A DNA stretch of 64,000 nucleotides, taken from contig PKXU01000164.1 in NCBI GenBank assembly GCA_003132445.1, positions 20,346-84,345 of the forward strand. Reading direction: 5' to 3'. This document shows positions 35,021 through 45,431 of this stretch, one piece after another. The stretch's first letter is position 1; each line of letters opens with the position of its first letter. The stretch is from Acidobacteriaceae bacterium (GTDB taxonomy: Bacteria; Acidobacteriota; Terriglobia; Terriglobales; Acidobacteriaceae). Position numbers and translations under genes: made by a program. Under the pieces are notes generated by a model. The model worked only from the letters and a program-made list of their open reading frames with translations. It did no database searches and was not told the origin of the DNA.

Positions 35021-35271
35021 TTCGGCAAACCCTTGTCGTCATACAGCAAGTCGCCGTGGTCAACAGACTTGTATGGTTCTTTCAGGTGGGCGGCGCAATC
35101 CCGTCCAATTTCCAGAATGCGCTCCACTTGGCTCTTCTTAGAGTTTCCGCGAATACGCTCCAGCCGCTCCCGGATGGCTTCACTCACGGCCACGGTCATG
35201 CTTTCGCCCGTGGCGCGGGCTAGTTCACGCGCGAGGCGGTGGGCCTCTTCGTTCTTGATATTCAGCCCCAT
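35017..35271 (-). CDS. VapB-type antitoxin
   Basis: An 84-residue antitoxin of the PSK-type transcription factor family ('MGLNIKNEEAHRLARELARA' N-terminal ribbon-helix-helix). The C-terminal part wraps the VapC toxin. The 4-bp overlap with vapC ensures coupled translation. A short AT-rich region upstream likely carries the autoregulated promoter. Confidence 0.9.
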   Translation of the reverse strand: MGLNIKNEEAHRLARELARATGESMTVAVSEAIRERLERIRGNSKKSQVERILEIGRDCAAHLKEPYKSVDHGDLLYDDKGLPK

Positions 35272-35477
35272 GGTGCCCTTCTACCTTCAATGTCTACCAT
35301 TCTACCATAATCCGGAAACCCTCGAACCATCGGCCTGCAGCCCGCTCTGCACTCGGATTGAAACTGAGCACACCAAATTCACGAATGCAATCGATGAAAA
35401 GCGGAGTGCTCGCATTCTTATCTTCTCCCTGCCAAACGAGCCTCTCTAAATTTGAACTTTCGCTCGGAACCGTCCTA

Positions 35478-35502
35478 CGCGGCCCGTCTTGCCCGGGCCG
35501 CG
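35478..35502. repeat. Perfect 9-bp hairpin at the end of the membrane protein gene
   Basis: CGCGGCCCG and CGGGCCGCG with a 7-nt loop sit directly against the stop codon at 35503 (reverse strand). It belongs to the same style of G/C hairpins with a 'TCTTGCC' loop seen at 43799-43839, and may serve as terminator or 3' end stabiliser. Confidence 0.55.
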
Positions 35503-37089
35503 TTACATAGCAGAGGAATATGGCTGCGGTCGCCGGAGCACTGCGGCCAACCGCAACAAAACTGCGGCCAGCATGGCGAGCGCACTCCCCCACGCGGTAA
35601 AGGCGATCTTGACCACCCAATCTGGCGCGGCGCCCACGCGGCGCAGCAGGAATGGCAGGAAATTCCACGTGGTGATGTGGACGTGGTCCCATGGGTCTTG
35701 TGTCATTTCGTCCGTGTTCAGGCCCCAGGCGTCCATCTTCCCGAGTGCGAACGCAACAATGTTCTTGAGGCGCAGCGCGATCACGAACGTGGGATGGCCG
35801 AAACTTTCCATCTGATAAATCTCGAGCGGCAGCCAGAAGGCCAATGACGCGATCTGAATGATGAGACTGATGGCGATGAGAGCGATTGCGCTGCGCCACA
35901 TCCACGGCCGCAGGTTGGCACGATAGCGCAGAAGGATAGGAACGGCAAGCAGCGCCACCATTTCCACTGCCGTCGAAACGTAGCGATCTCCCCAGGAAAA
36001 GTCGCCCGCCCAGTAGGTATAGCACGCGTAGAAGCCGATATAGGCAATGAGGAGCAGCAGCGACGTCACCGCGTAGGCCCGGACTTCGACTGCGAGACGT
36101 TTCCACAAGATCGCAAAAAGCACGAGCGCCAGAACGATGAGAGGATCAACCAAAAAGATCGATTTTTCGGGCTTGAACAGTGCGCCGAGAACGCCCTGGT
36201 GCCAGGGTGTGCTCCAGGGAAAGTTCGCAGGCAGAGTGGGATCTTGCAGGCGGGATTCTCGCGCGAAGATCGGAAGATACGTTTGGGTCAACGATCCGAA
36301 GCGATAGAAGTTGTAGAGGCGTTCGATGATTGCGAAAAAGATATAAACGGGTACCGCGATCTTGCAGTAAGTCAGTAGACGTTGCCACAGAGTACGACCG
36401 CGCACTTGCTCGAACCAAAGAACCGCGAGCAGAAAGACACCGGCTGCGATCAAATCAAGACCGGTGGTCAGGCGCGTTAAGAGGTTCAGTCCGAGCGCGG
36501 CCGACCCGTAGAGAAGAACGCGCAAGCTGCCAGTGCGCAACCACTCATACTGAAAAGAGAATCCAGCCAGCGTGAGCAGCATGATGTAGTTATTCTCCTG
36601 CAGGTTCTGGGTGTAATGCAGGTGAGTCGTACAAAACATCAGCGCCAGAACTCCGGCCACGGCTTCATTTGAGCTGAAACGCAATTGACGCAGTAGTCGG
36701 AAGGCAATCATCGCGGTGAGTATGCTAACTAAGATATTAGTGCTGTAACTGACAATGATGCTGCGAACCGCTGGATCGTCTTCGTATCCGGAGAAGACGC
36801 TCCACTGCGAGATCCAAGTTGCGACAAGGTCCGCAGGCAGCATGAGCAACGATTGCCCGATGCCATACCAACTGAAGATGCGGCCACCAGTTCCGTGAAG
36901 CCCGAACTCAGGATATTCGTTGGGAAAAACCTGCGGCTGGGAAGTCCAGAGCCAATGCGTGGTCTGCAGCCGATGCATCGTGTCGGCGGTGCCGAGCTCG
37001 CCAGACTGCACGACAAAGGCGAGCAGCCCCGCCGTCAGGCACAACATAAACAAAGGATCGCGCAGCTTCAGCCCCAAGCGTGAAGTCAT
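35503..37089 (-). CDS. Polytopic membrane protein (glycosyltransferase-like, unassigned)
   Basis: A 528-residue integral membrane protein with about ten or more hydrophobic segments, starting at the ATG at 37089 ('MTSRLGLKL'); a TTG at 37107 is also open. The first loop has 'GELGTADTMHRLQTTHWL' and 'GGRIFSWYGIGQSLLMLP', the arrangement (acidic residues in a first periplasmic loop) of GT-C type glycosyltransferases such as the PMT/ArnT group. The assignment is tentative, since no full motif was recognised. A kinase locus begins on the other strand after a repeat-rich spacer. Confidence 0.6.
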   Translation of the reverse strand: MTSRLGLKLRDPLFMLCLTAGLLAFVVQSGELGTADTMHRLQTTHWLWTSQPQVFPNEYPEFGLHGTGGRIFSWYGIGQSLLMLPADLVATWISQWSVFSGYEDDPAVRSIIVSYSTNILVSILTAMIAFRLLRQLRFSSNEAVAGVLALMFCTTHLHYTQNLQENNYIMLLTLAGFSFQYEWLRTGSLRVLLYGSAALGLNLLTRLTTGLDLIAAGVFLLAVLWFEQVRGRTLWQRLLTYCKIAVPVYIFFAIIERLYNFYRFGSLTQTYLPIFARESRLQDPTLPANFPWSTPWHQGVLGALFKPEKSIFLVDPLIVLALVLFAILWKRLAVEVRAYAVTSLLLLIAYIGFYACYTYWAGDFSWGDRYVSTAVEMVALLAVPILLRYRANLRPWMWRSAIALIAISLIIQIASLAFWLPLEIYQMESFGHPTFVIALRLKNIVAFALGKMDAWGLNTDEMTQDPWDHVHITTWNFLPFLLRRVGAAPDWVVKIAFTAWGSALAMLAAVLLRLAAVLRRPQPYSSAM

Positions 37090-37109
37090 CGACCTGCATA
37101 GTAGCAAAA

Positions 37110-37225
37110 CGGACCTCAGGCGTCAGACCTCGGACCTCGGCACCGCCCAGTAAGGTTTTGAGGTCTGAAGTCTGAAGTCTGAGGTCTGAAGTCTGAGGTC
37201 CGAAGGCCGAGGTCTGCGGTCTGCT
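37110..37225. repeat. Iterated GGTCTGAGG / CCTCAGACC units
   Basis: On the left CGGACCTCAGG and CAGACCTCGGACCTCGG, on the right at least six head-to-tail units of the form GGTCTGAAG/AGTCTGAGG (37160-37225). The two halves are complementary and can form a long imperfect hairpin. A shorter relative lies at 52667-52720. No gene is present. It separates the membrane protein and kinase loci, which diverge here. Confidence 0.65.
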
Positions 37226-37248
37226 GTAGACTGGAGCGGGAAATTTTC

Positions 37249-38082
37249 ATGGCCAAGTGCTCAAACTGCGGGATTGAATTGGCGGATAACGTTCGCTTCT
37301 GCTCCTCCTGCGGAAGGCCCGCTTCGAATACCGACGACATGGCGACGCTCGACTTCGCCCCGTCAACTTCGCCCCGGCCACCGCGACCGCCGTCAACGTC
37401 GTCTTCCTCTTCTTCCTCTTCTTCCTCGCGCTCTTCGTCGCGGCCTTCCAGTTCCGCCGAATACCTGTTGAACGAAGGACGGTTCCTTCCCGGACGGCTG
37501 GTAGCGTCGCGCTACCGCATCATCGCTCTACTCGGTAAAGGAGGCATGGGAGAGGTCTATCGTGCGGACGACCTGACGCTCGGGCAGGCCGTGGCCTTGA
37601 AGTTCCTTCCTGACGATGCCGCACGGGACGAAGCCTTACTCGAACGCTTTCGCAACGAAGTGCGGATGGCGCGGCGAGTTTCGCACCCCAACGTTCGCCG
37701 CGTCTACGATGTTGGCGAGGTCGACGGACAGACATTCTTCACCATGGAGTATGTCGACGGCGAAGACCTGGCTTCCCTGTTGCGGCGCATTGGCCGCCTT
37801 CCGCCCGATAAAGCGCTCGACATCGCGCGGGCACCTGTGCGCCGGTTTAGCTGCCGCACATACCAAAGGCGTTCTGCACCGCGATCTGAAGCCCGCGAAC
37901 ATCATGCTCGATGGACGCGGTCAGGTGGTGATCACGGATTTTGGTCTCGCCGGAGTGGCCGACAACCTCCGCGGTGCCGAGATCCGAAGTGGAACTCCAG
38001 CCTATATGGCGCCGGAACAACTGGCCGGGAAAGAAGTCACGATGCGCAGCGATATTTACGCGCTCGGCCTGGTGCTGTATGA
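37249..38082 (+). CDS. N-terminal open fragment of the kinase (277 aa)
   Basis: The first open frame covers the zinc ribbon, a run of 13 or so Ser residues and the kinase N lobe through 'PPDKALDIAR', after which the frame becomes meaningless ('APVRRFSCRTYQRR'). If the indel is real the protein lacks the catalytic loop and is inactive. It is listed to show what an automatic gene call would return. Confidence 0.5.
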   Translation: MAKCSNCGIELADNVRFCSSCGRPASNTDDMATLDFAPSTSPRPPRPPSTSSSSSSSSSSRSSSRPSSSAEYLLNEGRFLPGRLVASRYRIIALLGKGGMGEVYRADDLTLGQAVALKFLPDDAARDEALLERFRNEVRMARRVSHPNVRRVYDVGEVDGQTFFTMEYVDGEDLASLLRRIGRLPPDKALDIARAPVRRFSCRTYQRRSAPRSEAREHHARWTRSGGDHGFWSRRSGRQPPRCRDPKWNSSLYGAGTTGRERSHDAQRYLRARPGAV

Positions 38083-38608
38083 GGTGTTCACCGGCAAGCG
38101 GGCGGTCGCAGAATCACCGGCCTTGGCGCGCTCGCGAGGAGATCACACGCCCAGCCGGCCGTCGTCGGTAGTGAAGGATCTTGATCCGATCGTGGAGAAA
38201 GTAATTCTGCGCTGCCTGGAGGAGGAACCTTCGGCGCGGCCGCCCACGGCTCTGGCGGTGGCTGCAGCATTGTCCGGCGGCGATCCACTCGCCGCGGCGC
38301 TGGCTGCGGGTGAGACACCGTCCCGCAATTGGTCGCCGCGTCCGGAGAAAAAGCCGGCTTGCGTCCACGAGTGGCCGTGGCTTGCCTGGCCGGCGTGCTG
38401 CTTGGTTTGGCGGTGGTTGTTACTCTCTCCATTCACTACAGCGCGCTGGAAAAAATGGGACTAGAGCTGACTCCTGAAGTTCTGACTCAGAAGTCCCGCG
38501 AAATCATCGCCCAACTGGGATATGCAGGAAGGCCCGCGGATAGCGCGTACAGCCTGAGTTATGACGGCGACTTCAGGACTACGTAGAGAAAAATGACAAA
38601 CCACCACA

Positions 38609-40069
38609 TTGGGACGCTGTGCTGGCGGCTCGTCCTTCTCTGTTGCGATATTGGTACCGGCAAAGCCGGACTCGATGGTGGCCGATGGATTCAGGGATAG
38701 TCTGCTGACGCCGGGAATTGTCACCAGAAACGATCCGCCAACCGTTCTCTCGGGCATGATCAATGTCGAACTTGATCCGCAGGGAAGGCTGACATATTTC
38801 CAGGCAATCCCCTCGCAAAAAGTTCCGCAGCAAAACGAACCACCGCAAAACGGCTTGCAGAAAAAAGAAGAGCAGCAAAACGGAGCAACTGGTGCGTCGG
38901 TCGCCTCCACGGCACCCTATGACTGGAACATACTTTTTAACGCGGCGGGGTTGGATCCTTCCAAATTACAGCCAGCCCAGCCGGTCTGGAATTCGCTGGC
39001 AGATTCCGATACCCGAGCAGCGTGGACCGGAACCTGGCCGGGCACCACACGTCCGTTGCGGGCAGAAGCGGCGTCGTTTCAGGGTAAGCCGGTTTTCTTT
39101 TCTCTTACCGGCAGTTGGACGAAGCCCGACCGCATGAAAACAACAGAGAAGGACTCCATTGGGAAGATAATTTTACACATCTTCGGACTGCTCTTGCTGT
39201 GTTCGCTGTTGCTGGGATCTGGACTTCTCGCGCGCCGAAACTATCTCCGGGGACGAGGCGATCGAGAGGGATCGCTCTGTCTGGCTCTTGTTATGTTTGC
39301 GCTGGAGATTGGTCTGTTCTTCTTCCGCAGCCACTTCACAACCATCGGAGACTTCCTCGGGCTTTCCATCATCGCAACCGCTACCGCGCTATTCATTGGC
39401 GGCGTTACGTGGATGTTGTACATGGCGGTGGAACCCTGGGTAAGGCGTCACTGGCCACAGGCGATTATTTCCTGGAGCCGGCTACTATCCGGACAAGGTC
39501 GCGATTCACTGGTGGGCCGCGACATCCTTTTCGGAGTGCTGTTGGGGGTGTTATGGCTCCTCGTTTTTCAGATTCGCTCCACCCCCGAGATGCGCATGGG
39601 AGCAGCGCCGTACCTGTTTTCCACGGAAGCTCTGATGGGAGGCCGCGAAGCGCTGGGAGCGTGGTTGAAGCAAGTGCCGGATTCGATACAAGGCACCCTG
39701 ATTTTCTTCTTTGTGCTGTTTGGATTGAGGGTCCTTCTCCGCAAGGAGTGGATTGCGGCCATCGTGTTTATCGCGATCTTTGCACTGCCGCGCGCGCTTC
39801 CTAACACTTACATGGCAGTGGAACTCCCTACCCAGATTATTGTCTATGCGATCGCCGTGCTGATCGTGCTGCGCTTCGGCTTTGTCTCTTTGGCTTGCGC
39901 AATCTTCACGGTCGACCTGGTGGCGAATATACCTTTCTCCGCAGACTTCTCTAACTGGTACATGACGACGTCAATTCTGGCGTTGCTCAGCGTGGTGGCC
40001 CTGGCGGGATGGGGTTTCTACCACTCCCTGGGCGGCGAACCGCTGTGGCAACTGGAAACCGATGATTGA
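38609..40069 (+). CDS. C-terminal open fragment of the kinase: membrane domain (486 aa)
   Basis: The last frame starts in the extracellular part ('DSMVADGFRDSLLTPG') and includes a Gln/Asn-rich stretch and about seven hydrophobic helices ('LLLLCSLLLGSGLL', 'LFIGGVTWMLYMAVE', 'GVLLGVLWLLVFQI'). The first residues up to about 20 are out-of-frame leader. Such helical tails are known in acidobacterial kinases; the function of the membrane part is unknown. As a separate gene it has no binding site, so it is most likely part of the broken kinase. Confidence 0.5.
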   Translation: MGRCAGGSSFSVAILVPAKPDSMVADGFRDSLLTPGIVTRNDPPTVLSGMINVELDPQGRLTYFQAIPSQKVPQQNEPPQNGLQKKEEQQNGATGASVASTAPYDWNILFNAAGLDPSKLQPAQPVWNSLADSDTRAAWTGTWPGTTRPLRAEAASFQGKPVFFSLTGSWTKPDRMKTTEKDSIGKIILHIFGLLLLCSLLLGSGLLARRNYLRGRGDREGSLCLALVMFALEIGLFFFRSHFTTIGDFLGLSIIATATALFIGGVTWMLYMAVEPWVRRHWPQAIISWSRLLSGQGRDSLVGRDILFGVLLGVLWLLVFQIRSTPEMRMGAAPYLFSTEALMGGREALGAWLKQVPDSIQGTLIFFFVLFGLRVLLRKEWIAAIVFIAIFALPRALPNTYMAVELPTQIIVYAIAVLIVLRFGFVSLACAIFTVDLVANIPFSADFSNWYMTTSILALLSVVALAGWGFYHSLGGEPLWQLETDD

Positions 40070-40138
40070 GCAGCCGACGATTGAACGGACGCGGGCACTG
40101 CTGCAGACGCCCGCGTCCTCTTGGAATTCATCGACATG

Positions 40139-41485
40139 TTAATGGTGCCTCTCGTTCTCCTGAATAGCTGAGTTCTCCAGCCAGGGAGTTGAAAGTACGT
40201 TTGCTCCACTGGTTGAAGAACATTTTTTAGTGCCCGGACCAGCAGGACAGCCCCAGAAATTCTCGGTCGCGTCAATCGTACCCGTGCATGCGGCGGAGTC
40301 CAATGTACAAACGTTCGCCACCCCGGTTTTCTGCCCGAGCAAGTCATTAAGGTGAGCGCCAACTTCGGCCGGGGTATTGACCGCAATGTCGACGTCTTCG
40401 TCGCGAATTATGTTCTGCGAGATAATCGTTCCAGTAACCGGCGAGCCGCCACCACCGCTGTTGATGTTGATTCCAGTGGGGCCGGGCGTCGCAGTATCGT
40501 CAGTGTCAGCTCCATTTCCGGAGATGAAGTTGCCAATGATCATGTTTCCCGACATATCATCTGCGGGAGCGCCAAAGGCCGGACCAACGTGAGTGTGGAG
40601 AGCAACACCGGGAATGCCATTGTCGGTGAGTTCGTTGCGGATAATCACGTTGCCCGAAACTCGGCCGGGACCCTCGCCATCGGAGAACAAACCGACTCCA
40701 GCGCCTCCCACTTTCACCCCATTCCTGGAAACCACATTTTCGGAGACGGTATTGTTGTCGACGCCATAGTGGGGAGCAAAGTATGGCGGAGCCGCGCCGA
40801 CCGGTGGGTGCGATGCCAGAACGACGCCGCACTCCGGAGGATTATCCGTGATGATGTTCCGAATCAGAAGATTGTGATGACTTTCTCCCGTTTCATCGCT
40901 GATCAGAACGCCATCGCCATTTCCCGAGATGAAGTTGTCCGATATGATCGAGTTCACGGCACCAATCAGGTGCACTCCGCCGCCGCAGTCGCCGCTTTCG
41001 TCCGTTTCATACGCAGGTTGACCGTTACACGCTGGGCCAGACCCAAAAACGGGTCCGATCGTGTCGTTGTTGAGAACATGATTGTTACGAATGGTCACGT
41101 CGAGCGTGCTGAGAAGTAAAATCCCTTCGTACAACGCGTTCTTTACGGTGAACCCTGAAATTGTCACTCCCTTCAGTCCGGGGTTATTGAGGCCGTCGAG
41201 CAGAATTCCGTTTGCAAGCTTCGCAGCATTAATCGTGGTTTGATCGGCACCCGCTCCCAGCAACGAAAGCGTCTTGCCAATGACGACGTCTTCTGGGTAA
41301 GTGCCAGGAGCGACATTGACCACGTCATTGGCAGAAGCGGCGTTGACGGCCGATTGAATTGTTTTGTGGCAACCACCCGAACCTGCGGGATTCACACACA
41401 GCGTTTTGCCGGCAGCCGCCTGTGCCAGCCCTAACAGGAGGACGCAAGACAAAATCAGGCAAGGACGAACGTGCTCTGCACGCAT
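40139..41485 (-). CDS. Secreted parallel beta-helix protein (NosD/pectin-lyase fold)
   Basis: A 448-residue exported protein with a signal peptide (residues 6-26). After 'TIQSAVNAASANDVVNVAPGTYPEDVVI', described here by its ends (residues 42-69), follow many Asn- and Gly-rich repeats of the type 'ISDNFISGNGDGVLIS' and 'ENVVSRNGVK', the ladder of a right-handed parallel beta helix. The pattern resembles DUF1565/NosD-like proteins that bind or cleave polysaccharides. No catalytic residues can be assigned. The two Cys pairs near the ends suggest disulphides. Confidence 0.8.
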   Translation of the reverse strand: MRAEHVRPCLILSCVLLLGLAQAAAGKTLCVNPAGSGGCHKTIQSAVNAASANDVVNVAPGTYPEDVVIGKTLSLLGAGADQTTINAAKLANGILLDGLNNPGLKGVTISGFTVKNALYEGILLLSTLDVTIRNNHVLNNDTIGPVFGSGPACNGQPAYETDESGDCGGGVHLIGAVNSIISDNFISGNGDGVLISDETGESHHNLLIRNIITDNPPECGVVLASHPPVGAAPPYFAPHYGVDNNTVSENVVSRNGVKVGGAGVGLFSDGEGPGRVSGNVIIRNELTDNGIPGVALHTHVGPAFGAPADDMSGNMIIGNFISGNGADTDDTATPGPTGININSGGGGSPVTGTIISQNIIRDEDVDIAVNTPAEVGAHLNDLLGQKTGVANVCTLDSAACTGTIDATENFWGCPAGPGTKKCSSTSGANVLSTPWLENSAIQENERHH

Positions 41486-41513
41486 GGGTATTCTCTCTTT
41501 CTTCTTGGTCGAA

Positions 41514-41753
41514 ATGAACTCTTTTGAAAAGCGAAAAGAAACGGTATGGGAGGAATCGGGGCCTGAATTTCGGGCCCATTATGTTCTCCACTCTGAACTC
41601 TGTCAACGTCTAATTGAGCTAGCTGCTAAAAGCAGGGAATCATTTCGCCGGATTGGAAACATTGCAACCAGCCTCGAAAACGGAGAAGAAATAATCTCAA
41701 AAATGGGAAAATCCATCGCATCCTCTGGGGAGTCCAACACATCTAAACATTGA
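41514..41753 (+). CDS. Possible small protein before dnaK
   Basis: A 79-residue frame ('MNSFEKRKETVWEESGPEF' onwards) between the beta-helix gene and the dnaK promoter. It is helix-prone and free of stops, but has no ribosome binding site and no recognised relatives. It ends inside the -35 region of dnaK. Chance occurrence is about as likely as a real gene. Confidence 0.25.
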   Translation: MNSFEKRKETVWEESGPEFRAHYVLHSELCQRLIELAAKSRESFRRIGNIATSLENGEEIISKMGKSIASSGESNTSKH

Positions 41754-41778
41754 CAACGGTCCACTCAAGTCTTAGCAT
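41749..41778 (+). promoter_or_regulatory. dnaK promoter with HAIR-like operator
   Basis: TTGACA (41750-41755), 17-nt spacer, TAGCAT (41773-41778). Overlapping the -35 is ATTGACA-N7-ACTCAAG (41749-41769). The right half is identical to the HspR half-site ACTCAAG and the spacing of seven is the one of the HAIR element; the left half matches CTTGAGT at four of seven bases. A protein of the HspR/MerR family is encoded at 48860-49261. The predicted leader is about 55 nt. Confidence 0.6.
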
Positions 41779-41839
41779 AGTGGTTGGCGCAATCGTTTAG
41801 GTATTGATTATAAAGCACTTAGTTTAGGAGGAATGTGTT

Positions 41840-43771
<1,932 letters not shown>

Positions 43772-43798
43772 GCTGTCGGCTCTTAGCTCTTAGCTTGA

Positions 43799-43839
43799 AA
43801 ACTTTGTGGCGCGGGCGCTCTTGCCCGCGTCACAAGTTT
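43799..43839. repeat. Long imperfect hairpin after dnaK
   Basis: Arms AAACTTTGTGGCGCGGGC and GCCCGCGTCACAAGTTT with a 'GCTCTT' loop, 28 bp after the dnaK stop. It is a REP-like element similar in loop to 35478-35502, and probably limits read-through from dnaK. Confidence 0.6.
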
Positions 43840-43872
43840 GTAGCGCGATCAGAAAGATGGGGGAGGCCTGAA

Positions 43873-44055
43873 GTGGATTTTCAAGTGAATGGGGAAACGT
43901 ATTTTCTAAGCCTTGCCGAGGACGAGAGGCGATGGGAAGTGTTTGTGTCGACCGAAACCGGAGCGCGGCCGCTCACGGTTTACGAGGATGTGCCAGAATT
44001 CAAAAGTTTCGCGGTCGTGTTTGAAGATAAGAAGAAGCGCCGGATTCCAAACTAA
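43873..44055 (+). CDS. 60-residue protein between dnaK and dnaJ
   Basis: A 60-residue acidic-basic protein starting at GTG with GGGAGG 6 nt upstream ('VDFQVNGETYFLSLAEDERRW' then 'FVSTETGARPL' and 'VVFEDKKKRRIPN'). The regular strand pattern suggests a small beta fold. It is too short for most gene finders, and a GTG-started longer frame from 43795 lacks a binding site. Placement between two chaperone genes suggests co-expression. Function unknown. Confidence 0.65.
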   Translation: MDFQVNGETYFLSLAEDERRWEVFVSTETGARPLTVYEDVPEFKSFAVVFEDKKKRRIPN

Positions 44056-44057
44056 TT

Positions 44058-44117
44058 TGTCATCTGAGCGTTAAGCATGGCCGAAGTTTCAGCATCGGCA
44101 GTTTCGCTCAGATGACA
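44058..44117. repeat. 13-bp perfect inverted repeat before dnaJ
   Basis: TGTCATCTGAGCG (44058-44070) and CGCTCAGATGACA (44105-44117) with a 34-nt loop, ending 10 bp before the dnaJ ATG. Folding would cover the initiation region, so it may control dnaJ translation or reduce read-through. Confidence 0.6.
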
Positions 44118-44127
44118 GACGGTTCTA

Positions 44128-45375
44128 ATGGCAACCACCACCAAAAAAGATTATTACGAGATTCTGGGCGTGAAGAAGTCGGCTTCTGCCGATGAGATCC
44201 GCAAGGCATTTCGCAAGCTGGCGCGCAAGTACCATCCCGACGTCAATCCTGGGGACAAGTCAGCCGAAGAGAAATTCAAGGCTCTTTCCGAAGCCAACGA
44301 CGTTCTCAGCGATCCTAAAAAACGCAAGATTTACGATCAGGTGGGGTTCTATTCCGACAACATTGATCCCGCAACCGCAGAAGCTTATGCGCGTTCAGGC
44401 GGTGGTGGGACTGGCGGCGCAGGGTTTCCTGGCGGCTTCCCCGGCGGAGGTCAGGACGGTGGACAAGGCGTTCCTTTCGATTTCGGCGGGTTTGATTTTT
44501 CTGACATCGTCGATAATGCTCAGCGCGGTCGCCGGAGCGGCAGCAGCGGTGGTGGTGGCAGCAGCTTTCGCGACATCTTCGGAGGAATCTTCGGCGGCGG
44601 TCGCGGCGGCGCGCCTGCAGAAGTCGGTCCCGAGCCCGGCACCGACCTGGAATATCAAGTCAACGTTCCTTTCTGGACGGCGATTCGCGGCGGTGTGATG
44701 CGCCTGAATATTACGCGCCAGGATGTCTGCTCGAATTGCAACGGGCAAGGTTTTCTGGAAGGTCCGGGCAAGTGTCCGGAATGCCACGGAACCGGACAGA
44801 TCACGCAAACCGGCGGGCGCATGAAGTTCAACGTGCAGTGTCCGCGCTGTCACGGCACTGGCAAGAACCTCACAACCTGTCCCACCTGCCACGGCGACGG
44901 CACGGTTTCGAAAACCGAGCCGCTCGAGGTGCGAACCAAGGCCGGGACGCGCGACGGGCAGCGCATCCGCATTCCGGGGAAGGGCAATGCCGGAGCTCAC
45001 GGCGGGCCGCCGGGAGACCTGTACGTGATTATTCGCACCGAACCCCATCCCATCTTCCGCCGTGATGGCGATGACATCTATCTGACGGTGCCGGTGAGCG
45101 CGACCGAAGCGGCGCTGGGCGCGAAGATTGAGGTGCCGACAATCGATGGCCGAGCGCTTCTGAAGATTCCTCCCGGAACCCAGTCCGGGCAAAAACTTCG
45201 CCTGCGGGAGAAGGGCGTACCTTCGGCCACGAAAGAAGGTGCCCGGGGCGACGAAATTGTCGAAGTCACGATCACCATTCCGATGCCGCACGATGAGCGC
45301 ACGAAGGAACTGCTGCGCGAACTGGCGAAGTTAAATCCAGACGATCCGCGAGCGGAGTTGTGGACTAAGGTCTAA
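44128..45375 (+). CDS. dnaJ: Chaperone DnaJ (Hsp40)
   Basis: A 415-residue co-chaperone. J domain '[21 protein letters not shown]' features (residues 7-27) and the catalytic 'HPDVN', a Gly/Phe-rich region longer than usual (about 85-165), the zinc-finger region with four CxxCxGxG units ('CSNCNGQG', 'CPECHGTG', 'CPRCHGTG', 'CPTCHGDG'), and C-terminal substrate-binding domains. It stimulates DnaK ATPase and delivers clients. Confidence 0.97.
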   Translation: MATTTKKDYYEILGVKKSASADEIRKAFRKLARKYHPDVNPGDKSAEEKFKALSEANDVLSDPKKRKIYDQVGFYSDNIDPATAEAYARSGGGGTGGAGFPGGFPGGGQDGGQGVPFDFGGFDFSDIVDNAQRGRRSGSSGGGGSSFRDIFGGIFGGGRGGAPAEVGPEPGTDLEYQVNVPFWTAIRGGVMRLNITRQDVCSNCNGQGFLEGPGKCPECHGTGQITQTGGRMKFNVQCPRCHGTGKNLTTCPTCHGDGTVSKTEPLEVRTKAGTRDGQRIRIPGKGNAGAHGGPPGDLYVIIRTEPHPIFRRDGDDIYLTVPVSATEAALGAKIEVPTIDGRALLKIPPGTQSGQKLRLREKGVPSATKEGARGDEIVEVTITIPMPHDERTKELLRELAKLNPDDPRAELWTKV

Positions 45376-45392
45376 TGGCAGGTGCCGTCCAG

Positions 45393-45425
45393 ATTAGTTG
45401 ACTCAGTCAACTAATTTGATACACT
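45393..45425 (+). promoter_or_regulatory. MarR-type operator overlapping a promoter
   Basis: A perfect inverted repeat with 11-bp arms, ATTAGTTGACT and AGTCAACTAAT, around one C (45393-45415). TTGACT (45398-45403) is a -35 box, TACACT (45420-45425) a -10 box with 16-nt spacer. The operator overlaps the -35, so binding would block transcription. The ATG at 45432 lies 7 nt after the -10, giving a predicted leaderless mRNA. Confidence 0.75.
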
Positions 45426-45431
45426 GCCCGC

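Larger units (their letters stand above)
37249..40069 (+). pseudogene. Membrane Ser/Thr protein kinase broken by four single-base indels
   Basis: All parts of one kinase of about 940 residues are present, but in three frames. Breaks: an extra G in GGG at 37829-37831; a missing C after 38322-38324; a missing T after 38580, creating TAG at 38584-38586; and a missing C near 38666. Correcting them makes 2823 bp of open frame. Order of domains: zinc ribbon ('CSNCGIEL...FCSSCG'), Ser-rich linker, kinase domain ('LGKGGMGEVYRADD', 'VLHRDLKPANIML', 'ITDFGLAG', 'GTPAYMAPEQL'), one TM segment, extracellular region and a 7-helix membrane domain. All four lie in short homopolymers, so sequence error is as likely as gene decay. 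Confidence 0.85.

Noticed and set aside
37115..37225. Possible CRISPR array
   Set aside because: The units are only about 9-10 bp and contiguous, with no spacers of constant length and no cas genes.
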